A stretch of DNA of 64,000 nucleotides from Rhodovarius lipocyclicus (GTDB lineage Bacteria; Pseudomonadota; Alphaproteobacteria; Acetobacterales; Acetobacteraceae): positions 1 to 64,000 of the forward strand of contig NZ_JAAABL010000008.1 in NCBI RefSeq assembly GCF_009900765.1, given 5' to 3'. The notes below the pieces were generated by a model. The model was not told the origin of the DNA and made no database searches. It saw nothing but the letters and a program-made list of their open reading frames with translations. The translations under genes and the position numbers were made by a program. Numbering within the stretch: position 1 is the first letter of the stretch; every line of letters begins with the position of its first letter. Positions 41,574-49,564 of this stretch are shown here, piece after piece.

Positions 41574-42898
41574 GCGGCCATCGCGCCATGCTTCGCCGCC
41601 ATGTCCCGCGCCAGCCCGGCGAGCCCATCCAGGTTCAACCTGATCTCCGCCCCGGCCTCGCCGACCGTCACGCGCTCGACCAGCAGCCGCACGATCCGTT
41701 CCTGTTCGCCGGGGAATAGCTCGTCCCACAGAGGATCGAGCCGCCCGAGCGCGCCGCGCACCTCGGCCTCGGTCAGGTCGGGCGCTTCGGCACGCGCTGC
41801 GCGCCACGTGCCGACGATGACCTCCGGCTGGCGGAGCAGGGCGCGGACCTGGGCCATCACCAGACCCTCGATTTCGCCTGCCGGGAGGCGGCGGTGTGGC
41901 GCGTCATTGGCGCCGCCCTGCAGCACCGCCTGGCTGACGTAATAGCGGTAGAGCCGCCCCTTCTTTCGGGTGTGGGTGGGGGACATCGCCCGCCCGTCGG
42001 GCCCAAACAGCAGGCCGCGGAGCAACGAAGCCGCGTTGGCGCGGTTCTTCGCGCCGCGCACCCGCGGGCTCTCAGCCATGATCGCGTGTGCACGGTCCCA
42101 TAGTTCCCGCGGAACGATGCCTGCGTGCTCGCCTGGGTACGACGTCCCCTTGTGCACCGCCTCACCGAGGAAGGTACGGTTCATCAGCAGCTTGTAAACG
42201 GCGCCCTTGTCGAAGGGGCGGCCGGTCTTCGTCAGCAACCCCTCGGCGTGCAGCACCGGCAGCAGCTTGGTGGCGGAGCCGATCTCGGCGAAGCCCTCGA
42301 ACACGCGGCGCACCGTCGCGGCGCCAGCTTCCTCCACCAGGAGCTTGCGATTCTCGACGCGATATCCGAGCGGCACCGGGCCACCCATCCACATGCCCCG
42401 CGCCCGCGAGGCGGCGACCTTGTCGCGCACCCGCTCGCCAATCAATTCGCGCTCATACTGTGCAAAACTGAGCAGAATGTTGAGCGTGAGCCGGCCCATG
42501 CTGGTGGTTGTATTGAACGATTGAGTAACCGAAACAAACGTGACTTCGTGTTCGTCGAAGGTCTGTACGAGCTTCGCGAAATCCATCAGCGAGCGCGACA
42601 GCCTGTCGATCTTATAGCAAACGATGACATCCACGAGGCCGGCCTCGATATCGGCCAGCAGGCGGCGCAGGGCGGGGCGTTCGAGCGTGCCGCCACTGAC
42701 CCCGCCATCATCATAGCGGTCGTGCACCAGCACCCAGCCCTCGGATCGCTGCGACGTGATGAAGGCCTCGCACGCGGCGCGCTGCGCATCGAGCGAGTTG
42801 AACTCCTTCTCCAACCCCTCGTCGGTGGATTTTCGGGTGTAGACGGCGCACCGGAGCTTGCGCGTCTTCGCCGGCATGGGGGCGTCACGACGGCTCAT
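41570..42898 (-). CDS. Large serine recombinase (integrase-type)
   Basis: A 442-residue site-specific recombinase. The N-terminal catalytic domain has the nucleophile Ser24 in 'VYTRKSTDEGLEKEFNSLDAQR' and 'YDDGGVSGGTLERPALRRLLADI'; then 'RLSRSLMDF' and 'FAQYERELIGERVRDK'. The central Recombinase domain has 'PLGYRVENRKL' and 'NRTFLGEAVHKGTSYPGEH'; a zinc-ribbon-like segment follows, partly degenerate ('LRGLLFGPDGRAMSP'). It is shorter than phage integrases such as phiC31 (~600). Start at MSRRDAPM, in ATGA overlap with the preceding gene. It likely integrates and excises the element; attP is usually next to the gene. Confidence 0.88.
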   Translation of the reverse strand: MSRRDAPMPAKTRKLRCAVYTRKSTDEGLEKEFNSLDAQRAACEAFITSQRSEGWVLVHDRYDDGGVSGGTLERPALRRLLADIEAGLVDVIVCYKIDRLSRSLMDFAKLVQTFDEHEVTFVSVTQSFNTTTSMGRLTLNILLSFAQYERELIGERVRDKVAASRARGMWMGGPVPLGYRVENRKLLVEEAGAATVRRVFEGFAEIGSATKLLPVLHAEGLLTKTGRPFDKGAVYKLLMNRTFLGEAVHKGTSYPGEHAGIVPRELWDRAHAIMAESPRVRGAKNRANAASLLRGLLFGPDGRAMSPTHTRKKGRLYRYYVSQAVLQGGANDAPHRRLPAGEIEGLVMAQVRALLRQPEVIVGTWRAARAEAPDLTEAEVRGALGRLDPLWDELFPGEQERIVRLLVERVTVGEAGAEIRLNLDGLAGLARDMAAKHGAMAA

Positions 42899-43395
42899 GC
42901 GCCGGCCCTCCGGATCCCGAAGAACACCCAGCCATTCCAGCGGGTACCCGTGATGGCGCGAGCGATTGCCGACAGCGACTGGTATGGGCGCCCCTGCCAG
43001 TCGTAGCCATCGCGCGTCACAGTCACGACGTGCTCGACACCCTGGTATTCGCGCAGCAGTCGCGTGCCAGCGATCGGGCGCTGGTCGTGGCGAATCCGGC
43101 GGAGCGTGATGCTGCGGCCGTCGAATTGCTCGCCTAGCGCCTCGAGGCGCTCCAGCGTCTCGCGCTTCAAGCCGCCATAGGCCAATTCCTGGATGCGGTA
43201 AGAAAGGCGGCTTTCCAGGAAGCGACGATTGTAGGGCGGCGGCTCGGTGCCAAAGAGCCGGCGCCACTCGGCCTTCAACTCGCCGATTGGCATGCTGGGC
43301 AGTGCCGCCAAGCGCGCGGGTACGTCCGGCTTCGGGATGGCGGGAATGGTCGGCGCCGGCGGGGTGCCGGGTTTGGATTTGTTGGCGCGTGTCAT
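42895..43395 (-). CDS. DUF2924 protein paired with the serine recombinase
   Basis: A 166-residue protein; the DUF2924 core is 'LPSMPIGELKAEWRRLFGTEPPPYNRRFLESRLSYRIQELAYGGL', followed by 'PIAGTRLLREYQGVEHVVTVTRDGYDWQGRPYQSLSAIARAITGTRWNGWVFFG'. Genes of this family are found directly upstream of serine recombinases in many alphaproteobacterial prophages; the second part looks like a small DNA-binding or recombinase-helper domain. Start MTRANKSKPG chosen; overlaps the small gene before it and the recombinase after it by ATGA. Its exact job is unknown. Confidence 0.8.
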   Translation of the reverse strand: MTRANKSKPGTPPAPTIPAIPKPDVPARLAALPSMPIGELKAEWRRLFGTEPPPYNRRFLESRLSYRIQELAYGGLKRETLERLEALGEQFDGRSITLRRIRHDQRPIAGTRLLREYQGVEHVVTVTRDGYDWQGRPYQSLSAIARAITGTRWNGWVFFGIRRAGA

Positions 43396-43598
43396 GCGGG
43401 TCTCCGGTTGGTCCGGGTTGCATGGAGGCGCTGGGGTGCCGGGAAGTGGAGGCAACTCTCTCCCTGGTTCGCCTCCTCGCGCGCAGCTTCCTCGGCAGCG
43501 CGGCTGCGGAGCCGCACCAGGCCACGCGCCAGGATGCCGCAGACCTCGCGGAGGTGCGGCGGGAGGTGAGCGTTCAGTCCCGCGGGCGATGGCTTCAT
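43392..43598 (-). CDS. Small conserved-type protein upstream of DUF2924
   Basis: A 68-residue protein, starting at MKPSPAGLNAHLPPHLREVCGILARGLVRLRSRAAEEAA. The helical 'LPPHLREVCGILARGLVRLRSR' core recurs, as I remember, in small proteins next to DUF2924/recombinase pairs. It ends in ATGA overlap with DUF2924, supporting translation. No known function. The start lies inside a 17-base sequence that is repeated exactly at another gene start (46233-46249). Confidence 0.6.
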   Translation of the reverse strand: MKPSPAGLNAHLPPHLREVCGILARGLVRLRSRAAEEAAREEANQGESCLHFPAPQRLHATRTNRRPA

Positions 43599-43612
43599 AC
43601 TTAGCCCTACCC
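43596..43612 (-). promoter_or_regulatory. Repeated start-site element, copy A
   Basis: The minus strand reads GGGTAGGGCTAAGTATG, whose last three bases are the start codon of the small gene ending at 43392. The identical 17 bases precede and include the start codon of the plus-strand gene at 46247. Such exact conservation across unrelated genes suggests a shared promoter, operator or translation element. Confidence 0.55.
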
Positions 43613-43635
43613 GCCACGGTGGCAATCCGTCCCAA

Positions 43636-44331
43636 TCAGGCGCGGCGGCGTTCCAACTGAGGCGCGATCCGCCGCCAGGGCTGACTCAACTTCTTCTTGA
43701 TCGTGCTGGAGTCCGGATGTTCGCCACGATCAGCGAACCAAGCCTCCATGCGGCGAACGTATTCTGCCAGCGTCGCCGGCGGCCCGTCCTGGAACATGCT
43801 GACCAGTGCCTCGGCCCAGAAGGCATCCCAGTCATAGCGCGGTGCTGCGCCACGCGCGGCCGGTGGCGGCGCCACGGCAGCGGCTCCGCTGCTTGCCGGC
43901 GCCGCACCCACCTCCTGCTCCGCCTCAAATCGCAAACGCTCGGCGTGCCGGACGACCAGCCGTTCGCGCGAAACCACGATCGTGCCCGCGTCATCGCCGC
44001 GCGCTTCAATACTGATGTAGCGACCTGGCTCTGCCTTGAAGCTGCTGATCGTCTCGGACCCATTCATGAGGGTGGCCCAGGCCTGCGACTGGTGGAGATC
44101 TGCGGCGCCCGAGAGGTAGCTGCGCTCGTCCGGGATGTGGCACCAGTCCCGATCATTCACGTCCTCGATGCTGCCCTTCTCGACAGCGAGGCCCGCGACG
44201 ACGACGGACAGGGTGAGCTCATTGGCCGCGACGAAATTCGCCACGTCCAATTCCGTCACGCCCCAACGCTCACAGATCTCGGCCAGCCCATAGCAGGGCT
44301 TCCTCACGATTCGGCCGCCCACGACATTCAT
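43636..44331 (-). CDS. Phage-type hypothetical protein in lysogeny operon
   Basis: A 231-residue protein with no known family. The N-terminal 'CYGLAEICERWGVTELDVANFVAANELTLSVVV' has a MerR/excisionase-like helix-turn-helix appearance. Residues about 160-230, 'PRYDWDAFWAEALVSMFQDGPPATLAEYVRRMEAWFADRGEHPDSSTIKKKLSQPWRRI', look like a winged DNA-binding tail often seen in alphaproteobacterial phage regulators. The centre is Ala/Pro-rich. It overlaps the XRE gene by ATGA, so it is translated with it. Confidence 0.6.
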   Translation of the reverse strand: MNVVGGRIVRKPCYGLAEICERWGVTELDVANFVAANELTLSVVVAGLAVEKGSIEDVNDRDWCHIPDERSYLSGAADLHQSQAWATLMNGSETISSFKAEPGRYISIEARGDDAGTIVVSRERLVVRHAERLRFEAEQEVGAAPASSGAAAVAPPPAARGAAPRYDWDAFWAEALVSMFQDGPPATLAEYVRRMEAWFADRGEHPDSSTIKKKLSQPWRRIAPQLERRRA

Positions 44332-44609
44332 CCCTTCCCGACAAAGCGCAACCGCCGATACGCCTGCACTACTTTCGCCATATCCTTCCGCATGTCGGGC
44401 GGCAGTCGCTGCGCCTCGACGAACAGATCATCCATCCGCACGCCGAGAATGGCGGCGGCGCGCTCTATCAGCTCGTCGCGGGGCGGATTCTCCTGGTCGC
44501 GCTCAATGCGCGACCAATAGGCCGCCGAGATTTCCAATCGCTCCGCGAAATCGTTCAACCCGATGCCGAGCGCAGTCCGTCGCTCGCGGATGACCGATCC
44601 AAAGCTCAC
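44328..44609 (-). CDS. XRE-family repressor-like regulator
   Basis: A 93-residue protein. The helix-turn-helix is 'GIGLNDFAERLEISAAYWSRIERDQENPPRDELIERAAAILGVRMDDLF', a typical Cro/C1-type fold. It overlaps both neighbours in the minus-strand operon. Paired with an ImmA/IrrE-type peptidase directly upstream, it resembles the ImmR-ImmA pairs of integrative elements, in which the peptidase cleaves the repressor when DNA damage occurs. It probably acts at the divergent promoter region 45383-45637. Confidence 0.82.
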   Translation of the reverse strand: MSFGSVIRERRTALGIGLNDFAERLEISAAYWSRIERDQENPPRDELIERAAAILGVRMDDLFVEAQRLPPDMRKDMAKVVQAYRRLRFVGKG

Positions 44610-45382
44610 CGTTGCTCTCCTTGAACCAGGCCGTAGCGGCTCAGCCGTACGGCGATAAAGCGCTCCGATACGCCGAAGTCGCCCGCCAGCGCGGCGACCA
44701 CGCCCTCGATCACCTCGGGCGGGTTGTCGGCCGCCAGGACGCGGCAGCCCTGCCGACCCCGATGCGCCGCATGCACCGTGCGCAGCCGCTCCGACCGCGC
44801 GTGCACCAGCATCCGGAGATGGAGCTGCACCGGGGGAGCGAGTAGCGCACCCATGAATTCATTCGCCCGACGCTCGGAGGCCGCTGTGGTCCGATCGAGC
44901 AGCGCGCTCGGGCCGGCCGTCACTGACCGATACCGCCGCGCTGGCGTGCCGAGTGCCACAGGCACGTCGAACACCACGTGGCCAAGCTCGTGGGCCGCGG
45001 TGCTGATCGCGAGGTCCGGCCGGCCGGCCACCATGCGCGCATTCACCGAGACCAGCGCCGTGCCTGGCATGTCGGGATCCGTCTCGCAGACGCCGAGCAC
45101 CGCCTCCCCGGAGCCATCATGCACAGGATGGTCCAGCTCCCAGGCGACTACGATGGCCCGACCGTTCGCCGACACTGTCCGCGTGGCGGCGACCAGTGCG
45201 GCGAGCGGAAGCGCGAATCCACCAGGCTCCGTCATGGCCTGGCGGCGCACCTGCGCGGCGACGGCCCAGAGGGTCTGGGCGGACAACGGCCGAGGCGCGC
45301 CCGAGGCGGCGTGATGCGGGTACTCAACGGTGATGGACATGCCGGGATCATGACGAATTGCTGTGCGATTGGTCAACAGCAT
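44606..45382 (-). CDS. ImmA/IrrE-family metallopeptidase
   Basis: A 258-residue protein with HELGH at 131-135 and the surrounding 'ISTAAHELGHVVFDV', the ImmA/IrrE zinc peptidase site; 'ERRANEFMGALLAPPVQL' is the second conserved patch. Start at MLLTNRTAIRH has an AGGAAGGG ribosome site; a later Met (MSITVEYPHH, 45340) has none. The enzyme probably cleaves the XRE repressor encoded next. It is the first gene of the lysogeny operon and faces the early operon across a 255-base control region. Confidence 0.78.
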   Translation of the reverse strand: MLLTNRTAIRHDPGMSITVEYPHHAASGAPRPLSAQTLWAVAAQVRRQAMTEPGGFALPLAALVAATRTVSANGRAIVVAWELDHPVHDGSGEAVLGVCETDPDMPGTALVSVNARMVAGRPDLAISTAAHELGHVVFDVPVALGTPARRYRSVTAGPSALLDRTTAASERRANEFMGALLAPPVQLHLRMLVHARSERLRTVHAAHRGRQGCRVLAADNPPEVIEGVVAALAGDFGVSERFIAVRLSRYGLVQGEQR

Positions 45383-45637
45383 TGTTCCCTTCCTGTTCGC
45401 CCATCCCCGATATCCACAGGCGACCGGCTGAGGGAGCAGTTCCCGCGTCGGTGGGGCGGAAATCGCCGGGCTATCCATCTGATTTCGGGCGAAAGAGGCC
45501 ATAAGTCTCTGATTTGGCGATGGGGAATAAATCCCAACCCTCTTCAATTCCCCATTGCGCCCCATTCGGCCTCTCCGCCCCGGCAGGTCGTGTGGTTGTT
45601 TCTGGACGTCATAGCCGTCCTCCAGGAGCCACGCCCG
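45383..45637. promoter_or_regulatory. Divergent control region (lysogeny/early switch)
   Basis: No gene is visible. It is AT-richer than its surroundings and holds a perfect 9-bp inverted repeat ATGGGGAAT...ATTCCCCAT (45520-45528 with 45547-45555) on the path to the early operon, plus a CAGGAG ribosome site at about 45623. Located between divergent repressor and early operons, it is the expected position of the operators. Confidence 0.5.
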
Positions 45638-46213
45638 ATGCCCACCGAGCTTTCCCTCGCCGATCTCGACGTCGTTCACCCCCTTGCTGAGCGCTACGCG
45701 CGGCGCCTCTGCCGCACCCTCGGGCGGCCCAGCCATGAGCGGGAGGACATGGAGCAGGACATGCTGCTCGACCTCCTGGCGCGGTTGCCCGGCTTTGATC
45801 CGGCGCGCGGGACGTTGGCGGCCTTCGCCACGGTCTGCTTCCAGCACCGCGCATCCCGTCTTGCCACACGCCTTCGCCGCGAGAAGCGCGAACGGCACGA
45901 GGCGTCGCTGGATGACGCAGTGCCGGGCCAGGAGGAGGAGCTGACGCTCGCCGACATCATCCCCGAATCGGAGGGGTATGCGGCGTGGTGCGGCCAGCAG
46001 ACCGACGCGGTGGCCGCGCTGGAGCGCCGCCTCGATCTGGATCGCGCCGGCGCCGTCCTGGACCAGCGCGACCACAGCATCTGCGCAGCCCTGACGCAGT
46101 GCACGCCGCACGAGCTCGGCCAGCAGGGTCCCCTGCCGCGGTCGGTCCTCTACCGCCGCATCAGGGAAATGCGCCTGCGGCTGCTCGCCGGTGGCATCGC
46201 CGCGGCGGCCTGA
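45638..46213 (+). CDS. Sigma-70-like (ECF-type) protein of the phage element
   Basis: A 191-residue protein. Residues 14-80, 'LAERYARRLCRTLGRPSHEREDMEQDMLLDLLARLPGFDPARGTLAAFATVCFQHRASRLATRLRREKRER', match sigma region 2 (core binding and -10 recognition helices). The region-4 part is weak ('CAALTQCTPHELGQQGPLPRSVLYRRIREMRLRL'), but has the right size and a helix-turn-helix look. It is the first gene of the plus-strand early operon and might direct host polymerase to phage promoters such as the repeated 17-base element. Alternatively a DNA-binding regulator derived from a sigma factor. Confidence 0.65.
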   Translation: MPTELSLADLDVVHPLAERYARRLCRTLGRPSHEREDMEQDMLLDLLARLPGFDPARGTLAAFATVCFQHRASRLATRLRREKRERHEASLDDAVPGQEEELTLADIIPESEGYAAWCGQQTDAVAALERRLDLDRAGAVLDQRDHSICAALTQCTPHELGQQGPLPRSVLYRRIREMRLRLLAGGIAAAA

Positions 46214-46232
46214 GACGCATCGGCGAGGGGCT

Positions 46233-46249
46233 GGGTAGGGCTAAGTATG
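46233..46249 (+). promoter_or_regulatory. Repeated start-site element, copy B
   Basis: GGGTAGGGCTAAGTATG; the last three bases are the start codon of the next gene. Identical to the element at 43596-43612 on the other strand. Confidence 0.55.
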
Positions 46250-46588
46250 GACACCAACATCACCGACATCCGCGCAGTGTCGAAGCCTCTCACCGAGGCG
46301 TCGCTCTGCACCTGGCTGGGCGCCGCGGCTCCCGGCGACCGCATCACCTATCACCGCGGCGCGCTCGCCCGGCAGGTCTGCCCGCAGTTGCAGTGCCTGC
46401 CCGAGCCGGAGCGCACGGCGCTGCAGCGCCTGGCAGCCCGCGCCTGGAAGCTGGCCGATCTCGGCCTGGCGGATATCGTGCAGCGCCGCCACGGCTATGA
46501 GGACTACGCCTACATCCTCGTCGCCCGCCACCGCCCCCGCCGATATGCGTCGTCCATCCTGCCGCTGCTGCTCGCGGAGGCCGCGTGA
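46247..46588 (+). CDS. Small phage hypothetical protein
   Basis: A 113-residue protein starting right after the repeated 17-base element. The sequence 'LCTWLGAAAPGDRITYHRGALARQVCPQL...ERTALQRLAARAWKLADLGLADIVQRRHGYEDYAYILVAR' looks like a winged-helix DNA-binding protein known from alphaproteobacterial prophages ('DYAYILVAR' is common at the end). It overlaps the next gene by TGATG. The function is not known. Confidence 0.65.
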   Translation: MDTNITDIRAVSKPLTEASLCTWLGAAAPGDRITYHRGALARQVCPQLQCLPEPERTALQRLAARAWKLADLGLADIVQRRHGYEDYAYILVARHRPRRYASSILPLLLAEAA

Positions 46589-47130
46589 TGGACGCGCTCC
46601 GCACCAACCGCCCCACTCTCGACGCGCTTCGCCACATGCCGGTGAGCGACGTCATCGCGCTTCCCGCCGAGCATCTGGCGCTGCTGCAGACGGATGCGCG
46701 CGAGGCGCTGGATGGCGCCAAGCGCATGCAGGACTGGATCGAGGCCGCGATTGCGCTGCGCTACGAGCAGCGCGCCGTCGGCGCCCGTTCCGCCGCCGGC
46801 AAGGACACGGGCACGGTCCGCTTCCAGGACGGCGTCGTGGAGATCGTCGTCGATCTGCCGAAGCGGGTGGAATGGGACCAGGCGCGTCTCGCCTCCCTGT
46901 CCGAGCAGATCCGCGCCGGCGGCGAGGATCCCGGCCAGTATGTCGAGGTCAGCTTCAAGGTCTCGGAGCGCGCCTATACCGTCTGGCCGGAGCGCATTCG
47001 CGCCGCCTTCGAGCCGGCGCGGACCGTGCGCACGGGTCGCGCCACCTATCGCCTCGCCATCATGTCGGAGACCGCGCGGCGGGACAGCCCACATGCCGGC
47101 GCCCTCCATCCTCTGCGGGGGGCTCTCTGA
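46588..47130 (+). CDS. Phage hypothetical protein upstream of Sak4-like ATPase
   Basis: A 180-residue protein; the start ATG overlaps the previous stop (TGATG), and its stop overlaps the start of the ATPase gene. It is charged with helical segments ('HLALLQTDAREALDGAKRMQDWIEAAIALRYEQRA') and a central conserved-looking 'DLPKRVEWDQARLASLSEQIRAGGEDPGQYVEVSFKVSERAYTVWPERIRAAFEPART'. Proteins with this second part accompany phage recombination genes; it may be a nuclease-inhibitor or annealing helper. I know no named function. Confidence 0.6.
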   Translation: MDALRTNRPTLDALRHMPVSDVIALPAEHLALLQTDAREALDGAKRMQDWIEAAIALRYEQRAVGARSAAGKDTGTVRFQDGVVEIVVDLPKRVEWDQARLASLSEQIRAGGEDPGQYVEVSFKVSERAYTVWPERIRAAFEPARTVRTGRATYRLAIMSETARRDSPHAGALHPLRGAL

Positions 47131-47972
47131 TGGCGCTGCGCATCGTCACGGCCGACGACCGGCTCTCCGCCGCCGCGAACAAGACCACCATGGTCATCGT
47201 CGGCGAGAGCGGGTCGGGCAAGACCACACTGGTCAAGGTACTGCCCGCCGTCGAGACGGCCTTCCTCGACCTCGAGGCCGGCATGAAGTCGGTGCAGGAC
47301 TGGCGCGGCGACAGCATCCCCGTGCGCTGCTTCGAGGACATGGTGGTTCTTACCTCCCTGATCGGCGGCCCGAATCCTGCCGCCCCGCCCACCGCCTTCT
47401 TCTCGAACGAGCACTACGCCCACTATGCCGCGCAGCATCCCGAGCTCGTCGCAATGCTCGCCCGCAAGTCGATCATCTTCGTCGACAGCATAACCGATCT
47501 GACGCGTCAGGCCATGGTCTGGGCGAAGAAGCAGCCCGAGGCCTTCTCGGACAAGACCGGTAAGCCGGACACCCGCGGCGCCTATGGGCTGCTAGGGCGC
47601 GAGGTCATTGGCCTGCTGAAGCACCTCCAGCACGCACCGGGCAAGACCGTGATCCTGGTCGGCATCCTGGAGAAGCACACCGACGACTTCGGCCGCGTCA
47701 CCTGGCAGCCGCAGATGGAGGGCGGCAAGGCCGGCCGCGAACTCCCCGGCATCGTCGATCAGGTCATCACCCTCTCGCTGTTCTCCCGCGATGGCGACGG
47801 CGCGCTGGTCCACGACCCTCAGCGCGGCACGGAACGCCGGCTGGTCTGCCAGGCGGGCAACCGCTTCGGGCTGCCGGCCAAGGACCGCTCCGGCCGCCTC
47901 GATGAGACCGAGCCGCCGGATCTGCTCGCGCTGCTCCGCAAGATCAACGCGCCCGCCCCATCCCCGGCCTGA
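47130..47972 (+). CDS. Sak4-like RecA-fold ATPase (phage recombination)
   Basis: A 280-residue protein with the AAA_24 fold. Walker A is GESGSGKT (25-32); Walker B is in 'SIIFVDSITDLTRQAMVW'; 'GILEKHTDDFGRVTWQPQMEGGKAGRELPGIVDQVITL' is the C-terminal core. Phage proteins of this type (Sak4) are RecA/Rad51-related and assist single-strand annealing with the phage SSB. The next gene is a DUF669-like protein that could be that SSB partner. Start ATG 47130, overlapping the previous stop. Confidence 0.78.
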   Translation: MALRIVTADDRLSAAANKTTMVIVGESGSGKTTLVKVLPAVETAFLDLEAGMKSVQDWRGDSIPVRCFEDMVVLTSLIGGPNPAAPPTAFFSNEHYAHYAAQHPELVAMLARKSIIFVDSITDLTRQAMVWAKKQPEAFSDKTGKPDTRGAYGLLGREVIGLLKHLQHAPGKTVILVGILEKHTDDFGRVTWQPQMEGGKAGRELPGIVDQVITLSLFSRDGDGALVHDPQRGTERRLVCQAGNRFGLPAKDRSGRLDETEPPDLLALLRKINAPAPSPA

Positions 47973-47998
47973 CCCGAACCCGAGAGGCACACCGATCG

Positions 47999-48724
47999 AT
48001 GTACGACATGAACGACGCCGAACTGCCGCGTGGCTCCGACCTCATCCCGGACGGCACCTTTGCCAAGGTGACCATGGTGATCCGCCCTGGCGGGGTGGAC
48101 GGTCAAGGCGAGGCGGACCGCGGCCTCCTGAAGGCATCCCGTGGCGGCGGCGACACCGCCATGGTCGACGGCGAATTCACCGTCGCTGCGGGCCCGCACA
48201 TCCGCCGCAAGTTCTGGCAGACCTTCACGGTGGTCGGCGGCAAGGTCGATGAGCACGGCGTGTCCATCGCCTGGAAGATCTCCAAGGGGACTTTCCGCGC
48301 CATGATCGACAGCGCGCTCGGCCTCGACCCGCAGGATATGAGTGAGGCCGCAAAGGCGAAGCGGGTCCTGCGGGGGTTGTCCGACCTGTCGGGCATCACC
48401 TTCGCCGCCAAGATCCGCGTCGAGCCGGCGAACGACCCTCGCTACAGCGACAGCAACCGCCTCGACCGCGTGGTGCTGCCGGGCGAGCCCGAATACGCGC
48501 GCATCATGGCGGGCGAGTCGGTGCCGGCTTCGCCCAGCGGCCAGCGCGCGGCGAAACCTGCCGCTGCTCCCGCGCCCGCCGCCCCCGCCTGGGCCAGCGC
48601 GGCAGCGCCGCAGGTCGCCGCCCCAGCGTCGCCTTCCTGGGCCGCACCGGCGGCTACGCCGGCCGCCCCGCCCCCCCGTTCGGCACCCCCCGCCGCCGGC
48701 GGCCCGGCCTGGCTGAACGGATGA
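47999..48724 (+). CDS. DUF669-like/SSB-type phage protein
   Basis: A 241-residue protein. Residues 15-145 form a beta-rich domain ('PDGTFAKVTMVIRPGG', 'RRKFWQTFTVVGGKVDEHGVSIAWKISKGTFRAMIDSALGLDP', 'TFAAKIRVEPANDPRYSDSNRLDRVV') like DUF669 proteins that stand beside Sak/RecT-type genes and probably bind single-stranded DNA. Residues 165-235 are a Pro/Ala-rich tail ending in 'PAWLNG'. The same ending type ('PAWLDG') closes the primase at 55344, which may be a common docking motif. Confidence 0.65.
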   Translation: MYDMNDAELPRGSDLIPDGTFAKVTMVIRPGGVDGQGEADRGLLKASRGGGDTAMVDGEFTVAAGPHIRRKFWQTFTVVGGKVDEHGVSIAWKISKGTFRAMIDSALGLDPQDMSEAAKAKRVLRGLSDLSGITFAAKIRVEPANDPRYSDSNRLDRVVLPGEPEYARIMAGESVPASPSGQRAAKPAAAPAPAAPAWASAAAPQVAAPASPSWAAPAATPAAPPPRSAPPAAGGPAWLNG

Positions 48725-48731
48725 TGCGCCG

Positions 48732-49187
48732 ATGGTCCGTCGCCGCTGGACGCGGCCGGCGCAGCCGCGTGCTGCGGCCAAGTCCCTGCCACCGCCGCGC
48801 GGCTGCTCGCCCGATGATCAGGTGCGTCGCCTCACATGCGCGCTCTGCAGCCGGGAGGCGAAGGGCTTCGGCTACATCCACGAGATGCGGCTGGGCGAGT
48901 TTCCCCATCACCGCTTCTGCTCGATGCGGTGCTGCGACGCAGGCGGGGCGATGGCCCGCAGGTCCAACGGCGTGATCGACAAAACGCAGATGGAGGAGCG
49001 CGCGGTGAAGGACGCGCGCCGGCCGCTCGCCGAGGTGCTGGTGGAGTTGAACCTCATGGCGCCGTTCCACGACCGGAGTGCCACGGAGATCGACCGCATC
49101 ATCGAGGCCTGCGTCGACGGCTTCCAGGCATCCATGCAGCGCCAAGCCGCCGAGCGGGATCCGCTCGACGACCCGATTCCATTTTGA
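48732..49187 (+). CDS. Zinc-ribbon phage protein (DUF6511-like)
   Basis: A 151-residue protein with a basic N terminus and a zinc-binding segment C36xxC39...C63xxxC67/C68 ('LTCALCSREAKGFGYIHEMRLGEFPHHRFCSMRCCDAGG'); the remainder is helical ('KTQMEERAVKDARRPLAEVLVELNLMAPFHDRSATEIDRIIEACVDGF'). Similar short proteins are found in alphaproteobacterial prophage early operons. Probable nucleic-acid-binding protein; no enzymatic motif. Confidence 0.65.
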   Translation: MVRRRWTRPAQPRAAAKSLPPPRGCSPDDQVRRLTCALCSREAKGFGYIHEMRLGEFPHHRFCSMRCCDAGGAMARRSNGVIDKTQMEERAVKDARRPLAEVLVELNLMAPFHDRSATEIDRIIEACVDGFQASMQRQAAERDPLDDPIPF

Positions 49188-49212
49188 CCCCTCAAGCAGA
49201 AGGCAACCATCG

Positions 49213-49467
49213 ATGACGTGTGTACCCGATAATCCCGACGCATTGCTTCGGCGCGAGCTTACGGCCGCGGCACTCACTGAACTTGGCTATCCGGTTTCGC
49301 CACGCACTCTCGCCACCAAAGCCACGCGCGGCGGCGGCCCGCCCTACTCGATGTTTGCCGCTCGCGCGCTCTACCGCTGGGGCGATGCTCTGGAATGGGC
49401 TCGCAGTAGAACGACCCAGCCCTTGCGCTCGGCGCGCGGCACCGCGGCTGGCGAGAGAAGCGAGTGA
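49213..49467 (+). CDS. Small excisionase/AlpA-like HTH protein
   Basis: An 84-residue protein: 'RRELTAAALTELGYPVSPRTLATKATRGGGPPYSMFAARALYRWGDALEWARSR' is a MerR/AlpA-like winged helix that reads the 'GYP-S--TL-T-A-RG-GPPY' pattern of small phage DNA-binding proteins. It could be the excisionase or a regulator of late genes. The C terminus is basic. It follows a plain intergenic gap of 25 bases. Confidence 0.65.
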   Translation: MTCVPDNPDALLRRELTAAALTELGYPVSPRTLATKATRGGGPPYSMFAARALYRWGDALEWARSRTTQPLRSARGTAAGERSE

Positions 49468-49564
49468 TGGGCACCGCCGTGATCACCCCGTCGCATATTC
49501 ACGGCGCATCGATCGTGATCGCGACAAGCTGCCGCACGTCCCCGCCGGCCGGGCGTGCGGGTCA

